NCBI RefSeq assembly: GCF_010731535.1
Contig: NZ_AP022581.1
Span: forward strand, 4,845,952 to 4,909,951
DNA: 64,000 bases
Source of the DNA: Mycobacterium lacus
GTDB lineage: Bacteria > Actinomycetota > Actinomycetes > Mycobacteriales > Mycobacteriaceae
Direction: 5' to 3'
The notes below the pieces were generated by a model. The model was not told where the DNA came from. It did not search any database and saw only the letters and a program-made list of their open reading frames with translations. The position numbers and the translations under genes were made by a program. Each line of letters starts with the position of its first letter. The first letter of the stretch is position 1. Of this stretch, positions 40,753 through 49,023 are shown piece after piece.

Positions 40753-43044
40753 TCACAACGAAAAATCGGCCGATTCCTCGCCGTGGTTGCACGCTCGGCG
40801 GTGATCGACCGTCGCGGCCGCTGTCGGCAGTCGAAACGCGATCTCGATGGTGGTGCCGGTCGGGCCGTTGGCCAGTTCCACCGAGTCGCCGATCTCCCGG
40901 ACCAATACCAGGCCACGCCCGCTGTTGCCCGGTTGGGCCGCCGGTGGTTTCCAAGAACCGGAATCGGCGATCCGCGCGCGAATTTCGCCGTCGGCGGCTT
41001 CGACCTCGAGCCGCATCGTCCCAACGTCGCGCCCGCGATACGCGTGCTCGACGCTGTTGGTGCATGCCTCGTTGACGACGAGCACGACGTCGGCGGCCAG
41101 TTCGTCCGGGACGTGGGCGGCCCGCAGCCAGGTGGCCAGCTGATGGCGGATCCTCGCCAATTGATCTGCGGTAGCATCGGTTTCGATTCGAAGCGGTGCC
41201 TGTCGGTGCCGGTATACCACCATGGCGACGTCGTCGTCGTATCCGCCGGACGGAGCCAACTTGCGCAGCACCTCGTCGGCAAGGGCGCTGATCGGCAACG
41301 CAATCGTGTCCGCCAAGACGTCGGCGATGCGCGCCAGGCCGTCGTCGATCGACTCGTGCCTGCGCTCGACCAACCCGTCCGTGAACAGCATCAGCGTCGA
41401 GCCCGGCGGTAGCACCTGGGAGGCTTCGGGGCGAGTCTCGTTGCGGCGCACCGCGAGCGGCACCGACCGGGCATCAGTCAACAGGGTTGTTCCGGAGCCG
41501 GACTCATACGGAGGCCCGGCGAGCACGGCGGGCATATGCCCGGCGTTGCTGTAGTCCAGGATCCCCGATTCGGTGTCCAGGATTGCCAGGAACACCGTGG
41601 TGCAGTACGCATCCGGAATCAGCGAAGCCGCCGCGTCGAGTTGCTCGAGCAGCAGCGCCGGTTGGGCTCCCGTGAGCAACAGCGCACGCGCCGAGCTGCG
41701 TAACTGACCCATGATCGCCGCGGCCGGCAACCCGCGGCCGACACAATCGCCCACGACGATGCCGATGCGGTGATCGCCGAGCGGCAACACGTCATACCAG
41801 TCGCCTCCGATCTCCAGCGGGGGGATCGCGGGTTCGTAGCGAACGGCGAACCCCGGCGGCGGCTGCACGGGCGGCAGCATCGCGCGCTGCAACGTCAGCG
41901 ATGTTTCGCGCGCGCTCTCGAACTGGCGGACGTGCTGGATGGCCAGGCTGAGGTGGCCGATGAGCACGGTGACTAGCAGACGGTCCTCGCCTATCACCCA
42001 GCGGGGCACGCGAAACTCCAACCACAACGCGACGTCCGCCGTGCCGGACAGCACCGCGACCATGCCCCGCGCCCGACCCGGAGCGTCCGGCCACTCGACC
42101 GTCTTGGCCGTCAGTGGCAGCTGATGACGCGCGTCCTGAAAAGTCTGACGCAGTAATGGATCCAGGCTGCGCCAGCTGGATTCGGGCGGCTCGCCGGCAA
42201 CCAGGACGGTCGGCTCGCCGTCGCCCGGCGGCCACATGACCGCGACCACGCGCTGCACGTCGAGTGCCGTGCGGCACTCATCGAGCGTGATCGACAACAC
42301 CTCTGCCACGCTCTTGGCCACACCCACACTCGTGGCGAGGCGCAGCACCGCGCTTTCCCGGGCCGCAAAGGCGCGTTCGGCGGTGATATCGCGAACCGTT
42401 CCGACATAGACGTCTCGATCCGAGCCGGGTCCGGTGACCGCATTGATGCTCACCGTCACCCAGACGAGGTGGCCGTCTTGATGCCGAATCGGCGTCTCGT
42501 ACTGGGCGCTGCCAACCTCGCGGACCTGGTTTTGCTGCTGAGCCGCGGTCTTCTTGTCGACCAGCCAGGGGTGCGGCCACGAATACGGCATCCCTTCAGC
42601 GGGATAGCCGAGGATCTCTTCGAAGGCGTTGTTCATGTCGATCACCGCGCCCTCGTGGTCGGCGACGAAAAACCCCTCCTGCAAGGAATTCACGAGGGCG
42701 GTGCGGAATTTGTCGCGATCCGCCAGATCGTCGGCGCGGGCCCGTTGCTCCTCGTAGCGCCTGGTGCCGTCGAGAAAGCCCCGGGTCGCGACGTCGAGCG
42801 CGGCGAGTGACTGCAACAGGAATTCCAACGCGGCCGCCGCGTCGACGCCGGCGGTCTTCGACAGCTCGTCGACCGTCCGGAAGTGGTTTTCGATGATGTC
42901 GAGCATGCTGATTTGTTCCCGCAAGGCCCGGCGTCCCAGCTCGTGACCAACGGCCAGGTCGTCCTCACCGCGCGTGCCCAGGTAGGTATGGAGCGCGGCA
43001 ACGTACTGGGCGCGAAAGTCGCCCGTGTTGGCTAGCTCGGGCAT
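40753..43044 (-). CDS. RsbU-like PP2C phosphatase with PAS, GAF and RsbW-like kinase domains
   Basis: This 763-residue soluble protein has five parts. (1) RsbU N-terminal-like helices, ~10-100 (AALHTYLGTRGEDDL; ALREQISMLDIIENHF; AALDVATRGFLDGTRR), the segment that binds RsbT in Bacillus. (2) PAS, ~110-225 (FFVADHEGAVIDMNNAFEEI). (3) GAF-like, ~235-385. (4) SpoIIE/PP2C phosphatase, ~410-615 (IGGDWYDVLPLGD; VVGDCVGRGLPAAAIM; LMLFTDGLVERR). (5) HATPase_c_2 kinase, ~625-750 (VVNEACTNSVEHAYRGRDVG; GRGLVLVREIG). Its plan resembles Rv1364c without the STAS tail. Last gene of the rsbR-S-T-X operon, 10 bp after rsbX. Confidence 0.9.
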   Translation of the reverse strand: MPELANTGDFRAQYVAALHTYLGTRGEDDLAVGHELGRRALREQISMLDIIENHFRTVDELSKTAGVDAAAALEFLLQSLAALDVATRGFLDGTRRYEEQRARADDLADRDKFRTALVNSLQEGFFVADHEGAVIDMNNAFEEILGYPAEGMPYSWPHPWLVDKKTAAQQQNQVREVGSAQYETPIRHQDGHLVWVTVSINAVTGPGSDRDVYVGTVRDITAERAFAARESAVLRLATSVGVAKSVAEVLSITLDECRTALDVQRVVAVMWPPGDGEPTVLVAGEPPESSWRSLDPLLRQTFQDARHQLPLTAKTVEWPDAPGRARGMVAVLSGTADVALWLEFRVPRWVIGEDRLLVTVLIGHLSLAIQHVRQFESARETSLTLQRAMLPPVQPPPGFAVRYEPAIPPLEIGGDWYDVLPLGDHRIGIVVGDCVGRGLPAAAIMGQLRSSARALLLTGAQPALLLEQLDAAASLIPDAYCTTVFLAILDTESGILDYSNAGHMPAVLAGPPYESGSGTTLLTDARSVPLAVRRNETRPEASQVLPPGSTLMLFTDGLVERRHESIDDGLARIADVLADTIALPISALADEVLRKLAPSGGYDDDVAMVVYRHRQAPLRIETDATADQLARIRHQLATWLRAAHVPDELAADVVLVVNEACTNSVEHAYRGRDVGTMRLEVEAADGEIRARIADSGSWKPPAAQPGNSGRGLVLVREIGDSVELANGPTGTTIEIAFRLPTAAATVDHRRACNHGEESADFSL

Positions 43045-43054
43045 GTGCGATCGG

Positions 43055-43681
43055 TCATGTCGGGGCGCCCCGATGACGCGCGGTGAGCACCATCGCGTCG
43101 TCGGTCTCCTTGGCGTGTTTACCCAGTATGTGCTCGGCGATGTCCGCCGCGGGGGCGGCGAAGTCGATGTGGTCCAGGTGATCCTTGGCGATCCCGTCGC
43201 TGGCGATGACCAGCAGGTCGCCGGTGCGTATCGGAACGACCTGCGCGGGTGAGATTTCCGGTATCCGGTAGCCGACGATTCCGCCCGTCAGCCGCGCAGC
43301 GGAACGGATCTGGGTACCGCTTGCCGCCTTGGCGACGAGATTGGCGCTGACATTTCCGATCCCGGTCCAGGTCAGCCTGCCCGTCTGAAAATCGACCCGC
43401 GCCAGGGTCATCGCGACCCCCCTGGTGCCGCTCAACACGCGGTGGCACAGCTGGATCAGTACCTCGAGTCGCTCCCCTCGGGCGCCCCGGAGTACGTCCA
43501 CGGCGGTCAATGCGGCGGTCGCGGCGGCCGGGCCGTGGCCGAGGCCGTCGAGCACGCCGAACAGGGCGGCGGTTCCGTCGACGTCGACCGCGATCGGCTG
43601 GTCGCCACAGACGCGCTCGCCCGGTCGTGGGCGACTCGATGTCGCCCATTCCATCGGCCCGAGTCGGCCTTGATCACGCAC
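43055..43681 (-). CDS. RsbX-like PP2C serine phosphatase
   Basis: The product is 208 residues. The SpoIIE/PP2C fold is seen in AALFGVLDGLGHGPAAATAAL (metal-binding D-G-x-G-x-G), TLARVDFQTGRLTWTGIGNV, and RTGDLLVIASDGIAKDHLDH. In stressosome systems RsbX dephosphorylates RsbR and RsbS and resets the complex. The start is GTG 43681, overlapping the rsbT stop by 8 bp; ATG 43654 is an alternative. Confidence 0.85.
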   Translation of the reverse strand: MRDQGRLGPMEWATSSRPRPGERVCGDQPIAVDVDGTAALFGVLDGLGHGPAAATAALTAVDVLRGARGERLEVLIQLCHRVLSGTRGVAMTLARVDFQTGRLTWTGIGNVSANLVAKAASGTQIRSAARLTGGIVGYRIPEISPAQVVPIRTGDLLVIASDGIAKDHLDHIDFAAPAADIAEHILGKHAKETDDAMVLTARHRGAPT

Positions 43682-44084
43682 GGGCCGGAACCCATTTCCA
43701 CATCTCGATGACCGTTCCCTTGCCGAGTGCGGATTCGATGGTGAATCGGTCCATGAGGCGGCGGGCCCCGGGCAAGCCCAGGCCGAGCCCGCGGCCGGTC
43801 GAGTATCCGTCCTCGAGCGCACGCTCGACGTCAGCGATGCCGGGACCCTCGTCTTCGGCGCGCACCACCAGCGCCTGGCGGCCCTCCCGGTCGGCCACCG
43901 TGACCCGAACCGCGCCCCGGCCGGCGTAGCTGGTGATGTTGCGTGCGACTTCCGAGATCGCGGTGGCGATCATGGTGACGTCGGTCAACGAGAACCCGAG
44001 TTCCGAGGCGAGCTGATGTCCGGCTTTGCGCGCTGCCACGATGTCGTCGGGTTTGTCGATGTTGACCACGATGTCACACGCCAC
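43674..44084 (-). CDS. rsbT: RsbT-like switch serine kinase
   Basis: The product is 136 residues, like Bacillus RsbT (133). This HATPase_c_2 kinase has N-box IATAISEVARNITSYAGRG (E..N) and ATP-lid region DEGPGIADVERALEDG followed by YSTGRGLGLGLPGARRL. Expected cycle: it phosphorylates RsbR and RsbS in the stressosome, is released, and activates RsbU. GTG 44084 gives MACDIVVNIDKPDD, matching RsbT N-termini, and overlaps the rsbS stop by 11 bp; a longer in-frame start at 44132 would overlap by 59 bp. Confidence 0.9.
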   Translation of the reverse strand: MACDIVVNIDKPDDIVAARKAGHQLASELGFSLTDVTMIATAISEVARNITSYAGRGAVRVTVADREGRQALVVRAEDEGPGIADVERALEDGYSTGRGLGLGLPGARRLMDRFTIESALGKGTVIEMWKWVPARA

Positions 44085-44478
44085 CGTCGCGCCCGATCGT
44101 TGATTTCCCCCGTGCTGAATTTCCAAGGCCAAGTTGACGATTCAGCAGCGCAAGGCCCTCTTCCAAGTCCAGCGCGGTGTTCATGTCGTCAAATGCAAGT
44201 CCCAATTGCACCATCGCGAAGGCGACCTCCGGCTGTAGACCCACGATCACCGTCGTGGCGCCGCGCAGCCGGGTCATGTGCGCGATCGTCCGCAGCGATC
44301 GGGCGGCGAAGGAGTCCATCACATCGATGGCGGTGACATCGACGATGATGCCCTGCGCGCGGAAGTGGCTGACGCGCTCCATGAGGTCGTACCGCAGCCG
44401 TTCGGTGTCCGAGTCGGTGAGCGCCGCCTGCACCGTGGCGATCAGAATCGCGCCCTGTTTCAGGATTGGTACTGGCAT
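44074..44478 (-). CDS. rsbS: RsbS-like single-STAS stressosome protein
   Basis: The product is 134 residues with a single STAS domain. The phosphosite serine is conserved: S56 in VDVTAIDVMDSFAARSL, equivalent to Bacillus RsbS Ser59. PVPILKQGAILIATVQAALT is the typical start. A ~20-residue polar tail (NSARGKSTIGRDGGV) extends beyond the Bacillus protein and contains the rsbT start. RsbS is the conserved core subunit that sequesters RsbT. Confidence 0.92.
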   Translation of the reverse strand: MPVPILKQGAILIATVQAALTDSDTERLRYDLMERVSHFRAQGIIVDVTAIDVMDSFAARSLRTIAHMTRLRGATTVIVGLQPEVAFAMVQLGLAFDDMNTALDLEEGLALLNRQLGLGNSARGKSTIGRDGGV

Positions 44479-44509
44479 GAGGGGTTCACCGTGGTAGCGC
44501 TCGCGCGGT

Positions 44510-45397
44510 CTAGTCGCCGGTGCGGGTGACTTCGTAGCCCAGCAGGCGCTCGGCTTCCTCGATCCCGCCCTGCAGGTCGCCGACGGCGTTCATCTTCGAC
44601 AGGTCCAGTCCGATCGTCACCAGGGTCAGGGCGATTTCCGACGACAGCCCGGTGATGATCACGCTGGCGCCCATCAGCCCGGAGGCGTCGACCGTTTGCA
44701 CCAGGTGGTTCGCCACGGTGGAGTCGATGGTGGGCACACCTGTGATGTCGATGACCACGACTTTCGCGCGGTTCGCCCGGATGGCCCGCAGCAGTTGTTC
44801 GGTAACCTGGCGGGCGCGCTGACTGTCCAGCACGCCGATGATCGGCAAGATCAGCAGCTGCTCGCGCACCTGTAGCACCGGCGTCGACAGCTCGCGGATG
44901 GCCTCCTGCTGCTGGCGGATGATGCGCTCGCGTTCCTGGACGAAGCTGACGGCCACGGTGTTGGCGATGCGGTTGGCCGCCGGCTCGTAGGCGTCCAGCA
45001 CTCGGTTGAGCATCTCGAAATTGGTCTGGTACTTCTCGAACAGGGAGCGCGCGAGCACGTCGCGCAGCAGCAGGACGATGCCGACGACCTCGTCCGTTTC
45101 CACCCCCCGCGGGATGATGCGTTCCGACAGGTCGCGTGCGTAGTCCTGCAACGCCTCGACGCTCCCGGTCTCGAGCACCTCGACGTAGTTGTCGTAGACG
45201 GCGGTCGCCTCGGAGAAGATCTCCTCGGGCGTCATCGCGGTGAGCAGCTCCGCCTCGGTGATCCTGCGGGCCCACTCCTCGCGCAAAGCGGTTCGGTTCC
45301 GCCGCAAGTGCTGGACCAGCTGTGGCAGCAAGCCCTCGCTGGAAATGCTGACCATTTGTGCGCTAGCGCTGCTGGAATCCGTCGGCGAATCTGACAT
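44510..45397 (-). CDS. RsbR-like stressosome sensor (helical N-domain + STAS)
   Basis: The product is 295 residues. An N-terminal RsbRD-type all-helical sensory domain fills ~20-150 (TALREEWARRITEAELLTAM; DEVVGIVLLLRDVLARSLFE). The linker helix is RIIRQQQEAIREL, then the STAS domain with LILPIIGVLDSQRARQVTE and VVIDITGVPTIDSTVANHL. Both phosphosite positions equivalent to Bacillus RsbRA T171 and T205 appear to be Ser (DSQR and DSTV). The input signal is unknown. It is the first gene of the operon, divergent from rsfB with 186 bp between. Confidence 0.92.
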   Translation of the reverse strand: MSDSPTDSSSASAQMVSISSEGLLPQLVQHLRRNRTALREEWARRITEAELLTAMTPEEIFSEATAVYDNYVEVLETGSVEALQDYARDLSERIIPRGVETDEVVGIVLLLRDVLARSLFEKYQTNFEMLNRVLDAYEPAANRIANTVAVSFVQERERIIRQQQEAIRELSTPVLQVREQLLILPIIGVLDSQRARQVTEQLLRAIRANRAKVVVIDITGVPTIDSTVANHLVQTVDASGLMGASVIITGLSSEIALTLVTIGLDLSKMNAVGDLQGGIEEAERLLGYEVTRTGD

Positions 45398-45583
45398 CTT
45401 CCCTCCAAGCCCTCCAATGCCCTTCCGGGCTTCCCAAGTGCGCGTCGCGCTCCGCAGGGCGCAGGTCCTTTTGCGAGACTAGCCTGGCGCGTGGCGCGCG
45501 GGGTGTTGAGGTGTTCATCTTCTCGCAGTTCGCACGGCAGGTTAGGCTGGCAGCACACCGAAGGCTCAGACAGAGGACCGCCA

Positions 45584-45952
45584 TTGTCAGCTCCTGATTC
45601 GATCACCGCCACGGTCACCGACCATGATGGCGTCGCCGTCCTCAGCATCGGCGGCGAAATTGACTTGGTCACCGCTCCGGCCCTGGAAGAAGCGATCGGC
45701 GCGGTGGTTGCGGAGAATCCGACGGCGCTGGTCATCGATCTTTCCGGGGTGGAGTTTCTCGGCTCGGTGGGGTTGAAGATTCTGGCCGCGACCTACGAGA
45801 AGCTCGGCAGCTCAGCGGAGTTCGGGGTGGTTGCCCGGGGTCCGGCCACCAGGAGGCCGATTCACCTGACGGGCCTGGACAAGACCTTCCCGCTGTACCC
45901 GACGCTGGACGATGCCTTGACCGGTGTGCGAGACGACAGGCTCAACCGGTAA
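45584..45952 (+). CDS. rsfB: RsfB, STAS-domain anti-anti-sigma factor
   Basis: The product is 122 residues, the same length as M. tuberculosis RsfB (Rv3687c), which binds the SigF anti-sigma factor UsfX/RsbW and frees SigF. The phosphoacceptor is S61 in VIDLSGVEFLGSVGLKILAA. The TTG start at 45584 has GAGGA 6 nt upstream and gives the homologous SAPDSI N-terminus. It is transcribed divergently from the stressosome operon, whose kinase and phosphatase domains are plausible modifiers of S61. Confidence 0.93.
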   Translation: MSAPDSITATVTDHDGVAVLSIGGEIDLVTAPALEEAIGAVVAENPTALVIDLSGVEFLGSVGLKILAATYEKLGSSAEFGVVARGPATRRPIHLTGLDKTFPLYPTLDDALTGVRDDRLNR

Positions 45953-45980
45953 CGACGCCCATCGCTGGGCGCTATCTCAT

Positions 45981-46079
45981 CTACGAGACGTTCCGCCAGA
46001 AGTTCACCAGGCTGCCGGCCGCGGTTGTGGCCGGCAGCAGCCCCCGTTTGTTGTAGACGGGAACGTCGAGCGCCTTCAT
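45981..46079 (-). pseudogene. Possible 3' remnant of an unidentified gene, containing a hairpin
   Basis: The minus strand from ATG 46079 to TAG 45981 encodes 32 residues (MKALDVPVYNKRGLLPATTA, then AGSLVNFWRNVS) with a protein-like composition; the same frame continues upstream without a start to about 46130. It looks like the C-terminus of a lost gene, family not recognised. Within it, CTGCCGGCC (46012-46020) pairs with GGCCGGCAG (46029-46037), which could also terminate rsfB from the plus strand. The rest of the 323-bp gap 45953-46275 shows nothing else recognisable. Confidence 0.35.
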
Positions 46080-46275
46080 CAACGAGCGCGTGTATTTCGC
46101 CGTGGACCGCGGAGCGGGCTCAGCAAATCCTGGTCAAGGTTACTTGCACGCTGATCGCACGAATAGCAAAGGGCGACAGCGCATCTCGTTTCGCTGTGTG
46201 TCGGTGTTATCCGGAATCCGAAGAGGAATGCCGGAATGGGACACCTTGTGCGGGGCATCGCAATACATTGGGGTT

Positions 46276-46920
46276 GTGTGCGCAAATGCGCTGAGGGGAC
46301 GCGACCGGTGGGCACCGGTGGGCAGATTTCGCTACTTCTTGCGTGATGACCGGTGGGAGTGGTCGGCCGAGGTGGCCCGGATGCACGGGTATGAACCGGG
46401 TAGCGTCACGCCGACCACCAGCTTGATCCTTGCGCACAAACATCCGGACGAGAAGCCGATCGTGGCCGAATTGGTCGGACAGGTGCGCCGACACGGGGTG
46501 GCGTTCAGCAACCGGCACCGAATCATCGATACCCGTGGTGACCCGCACATGGTTGTCGTGGTCGGCGATCGGCTGTACGACAACGCCGGCAGGCCGGCCG
46601 GCACCGCTGGGTTTTATGTCGACATCACCGAACCGTTCCAGGCCGACGTGCGCAAGCGGCTGACGGAATCGGTGACGGCGGTCAATGAGCGGCGGGCGGT
46701 GATCAATCAGGCCATGGGCATCATGATGCTGCGCTTCGGGGTAGACGCCAATTCCGCGTTCCAGCTGATGACAAAGCTGTCTCAGCAATCGAACACCAAG
46801 CTGCGCGACATCGCCGAACGGGTGGTCGCCGAGACCACCACACAACGAGCATTCCCCGATGAGGTGGCAGGATGCCCGGTCGACGAATTGCTACTCACGC
46901 TGCGGGACAGCAGCGCGTAG
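46276..46920 (+). CDS. PAS-ANTAR transcription antitermination regulator
   Basis: The product is about 214 residues. The PAS-like domain (~15-120) has GRFRYFLRDDRWEWSAEVAR and MHGYEPGSVTPTTSLILAHK, a layout common to mycobacterial PAS-ANTAR proteins. The C-terminal ANTAR RNA-binding domain (~130-190) has RAVINQAMGIMMLRFGVDAN and LRDIAERVVAE. It probably controls termination in target mRNAs in response to a PAS ligand. The start is uncertain: GTG 46276 leaves a usual short lead before the PAS, while ATG 46228 is possible. Confidence 0.8.
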   Translation: MCANALRGRDRWAPVGRFRYFLRDDRWEWSAEVARMHGYEPGSVTPTTSLILAHKHPDEKPIVAELVGQVRRHGVAFSNRHRIIDTRGDPHMVVVVGDRLYDNAGRPAGTAGFYVDITEPFQADVRKRLTESVTAVNERRAVINQAMGIMMLRFGVDANSAFQLMTKLSQQSNTKLRDIAERVVAETTTQRAFPDEVAGCPVDELLLTLRDSSA

Positions 46921-46938
46921 CCGAAATGCGTTCGCTGC

Positions 46939-47985
46939 TTAGTTTTTGAGCGTGTCGTGTGGGCTCTCCCCGTAGGTTTGGCGGTAGAGCATGGCAAACC
47001 GTCCGGCGTGAGCGAAGCCCCAACGTTGCGCGATTTCGGTGACGGTGGTGGTCGATCGGTCGCCGCTCGTCAGGTCCCGATGGGCGCGGTGTAGCCGGAC
47101 GCGACGCAGGTATTCCGTCGGTGTGGTGTTTAGCTGCTGCCGGAACAGGTACTGGACCGCTCGCGGCGTGAGACGCACGGCGGCCGCAATGTCGTTGATC
47201 CCGATACCATGGCCGGCGTGTTGTTGGATAAACGACACCGCGCCCGTGAATGCCGCCGGGACGGCCGCGTTGCCAGGTAAGTCCACTCCGGAGTTCACGT
47301 TGGAGGGGAAACACTCGAGCATCGCGGAAGCCAGTAGGTGCGCCGCCGCCGCAACAATCAGTGGCCGTTGCGAAATGTCTTCGCTCGCGAAGGTGTTGGC
47401 CACGTAATCCAGCGTTCGGTCCCAGATGCGCACCAGCGCGCGCGACTGCGGACGGGAATTTAGGAACCGAATATGTTGTGGGAGTGGCGCGTTGCGGCCC
47501 CTTGCCGCCGTGCGCAGTACCTTCGCGTCGACAGTCACTACCGTCAATCGCGCGGTGTTTGCTTGCAGCGCACAGGGAATGCCGTCCGTGACGAGCAACG
47601 GACTGTCGAGCGTGTTGACCGGCTCGCCGGCTACTGTCACCGGCCCCGCCCGGGGCTGGATGACGACGACACAGTCGTTGGGCTGGATCCGGTAGCTGAC
47701 CTTGCCGTCGCTCAGCAACTCGTCGACGGCGATGAACCCGGCGTCATAGCGTCGGTGCGTGACGCCCGAGCCCCTCGCGAGCCCAGTGATCTCCCAGCCC
47801 GGCGTGGACGCGCTGTCCAGGAATCGCTGGGCCGCGGCCCGGTCACGGGTGCGGAATCGCTCGTGGCGAATCGCGTCCGGACCGCTGGGCTCGGCCAGCC
47901 GATGGGGGCCGGAATGTGTCGCGGCGCGGGCCCCGCCGCCCACGCCGGGTCCGGCGCTGCCAATGGTGCTTGTCGTGGTTCTCAC
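46939..47985 (-). CDS. AraC/XylS-family transcriptional regulator
   Basis: The product is 348 residues. The C-terminal AraC double helix-turn-helix is clear: INDIAAAVRLTPRAVQYLFR, then TEYLRRVRLHRAHRDL, and VTEIAQRWGFAHAGRFAMLY with the QTYGESP ending. The N-terminal ~230 residues (VSYRIQPNDCVVVIQPRAGP) form an AraC-binding-like sensor domain. GTG 47985 is preferred (AGGA upstream); the longer frame overlaps the truncated glycosyltransferase. The target is unknown. Confidence 0.85.
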   Translation of the reverse strand: MRTTTSTIGSAGPGVGGGARAATHSGPHRLAEPSGPDAIRHERFRTRDRAAAQRFLDSASTPGWEITGLARGSGVTHRRYDAGFIAVDELLSDGKVSYRIQPNDCVVVIQPRAGPVTVAGEPVNTLDSPLLVTDGIPCALQANTARLTVVTVDAKVLRTAARGRNAPLPQHIRFLNSRPQSRALVRIWDRTLDYVANTFASEDISQRPLIVAAAAHLLASAMLECFPSNVNSGVDLPGNAAVPAAFTGAVSFIQQHAGHGIGINDIAAAVRLTPRAVQYLFRQQLNTTPTEYLRRVRLHRAHRDLTSGDRSTTTVTEIAQRWGFAHAGRFAMLYRQTYGESPHDTLKN

Positions 47986-47999
47986 AATCCTGGTTGAGG

Positions 48000-48614
48000 C
48001 TAGACCGCCGGCGCCGCGGGGCGGGAATTTCGGCACGCCGCTTTGTCGGGGTGCGGCTCAGAATTGGCTTGGTGACAGATGCCGCGCGCGTCGCGCGCGA
48101 TCCGGTCCCAGGTGAAGCGTGACATCGCGCGGGACCGACCGGCCGCCCCCATGCTCTCGCACTGAAAGGGTTGCCCTTGAAAGGGTTTCAACGCGGCGAC
48201 CAATTCACGGGGTTTGTTGGGTGGCACCACGAATCCGGTGACGGAATGGATCACGGTATCGGTCAGCGCTTCGATCTCTTCGTTGCTGCCACCGGTTGCC
48301 CGGGTCCGCCGTGCCGCCAGTTGAGCCGCCAGGCCGCCCAACCAGCCGTACGGGTGCACGATGTCGGGTCGATCCGACGACCAGCGACCCTCCAGTTCGG
48401 CCGCCCAGTCACCGACGAACGGAAGCACCTCCGCAGCGGGCAGCTCCGCAGGGGGTCCGGCGCGCACCGCGACCCTCCGGCAGTTCCGTGCGGTGGTCAT
48501 GTGTGCCGGGCGGCGATCCTGCCGGCGGACGTAGGCGGTGACGTCGTCCCCCTGGGCCGCCAGCTCCGCGCTCAGCTGTTCGCAGTCGTTGCCGCTGACG
48601 ATTGCGACCCTCAC
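48000..48614 (-). pseudogene. Glycosyltransferase (GT4-like) with large internal deletion
   Basis: The frame is intact but only 204 codons long, versus ~400 for GT4 enzymes. The first part matches the N-terminal Rossmann domain (VRVAIVSGNDCEQLSAELAA; SDRPDIVHPYGWLGGLAAQL). After ARRTRATGGSNEEIEALTDTVI it jumps to the C-terminal end of the second domain (HSVTGFVVPPNKPRELVAAL; SRFTWDRIARDARGI). The nucleotide-sugar-binding middle, including the EPFG-type motif, is missing, so it cannot be an active GT4. GTG 48614 has AGGAG upstream. Confidence 0.75.
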
Positions 48615-49023
48615 CGCCACTCCTTTCGCAGGAAACGCACGACTCCCGATGCCAACCCCTGGCGAACCGGCGGATTACCCGTTCTGGCACCGGCTAAACC
48701 CGGTGGCGGGGCTTCGTTCACCGACTAGCCTGGCGGGTAACCGTTGGTAAGGCCGCAAAAGTCGCCGGTAATGCCGTAAAGAAAGCGTTAAGGGCACTTC
48801 CGTCGGCCCTCGGCCATGCGTAGCCTCACTCGGACCTGCTCGCCGGAGGCAGGTTGGTGTGGCCCGCTGACGACCAAGAATTACAAAATTGGTCGGGGCG
48901 CCGTGAACGGAGATGGACGTGTCCGCCTCGCGTCTACAGCGCCACCTGCCGTGATGGCCGCCTCGCCTCCCGCGGGCAATCCGTGACCATAAACCCTTGC
49001 GTCTCAAAGGAGTTGGGGATTCG
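48615..49023. other. Intergenic region with an operator-like inverted repeat
   Basis: The 409-bp gap has no convincing gene. CGACCAA (48871-48877) and TTGGTCG (48889-48895) form a perfect 7-bp inverted repeat with an AT-rich 11-bp centre, the spacing of LysR/TetR-type operators, about 130 bp before the LysR gene. Sequence just before that gene (AAACCCTTGCGT) recurs before the second LysR copy. Bases 48740-48800 are relatively AT-rich (GGTAAGGCCGCAAAAG, GTAAAGAAAGCGTTAAGG) and may hold a promoter. Confidence 0.5.
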
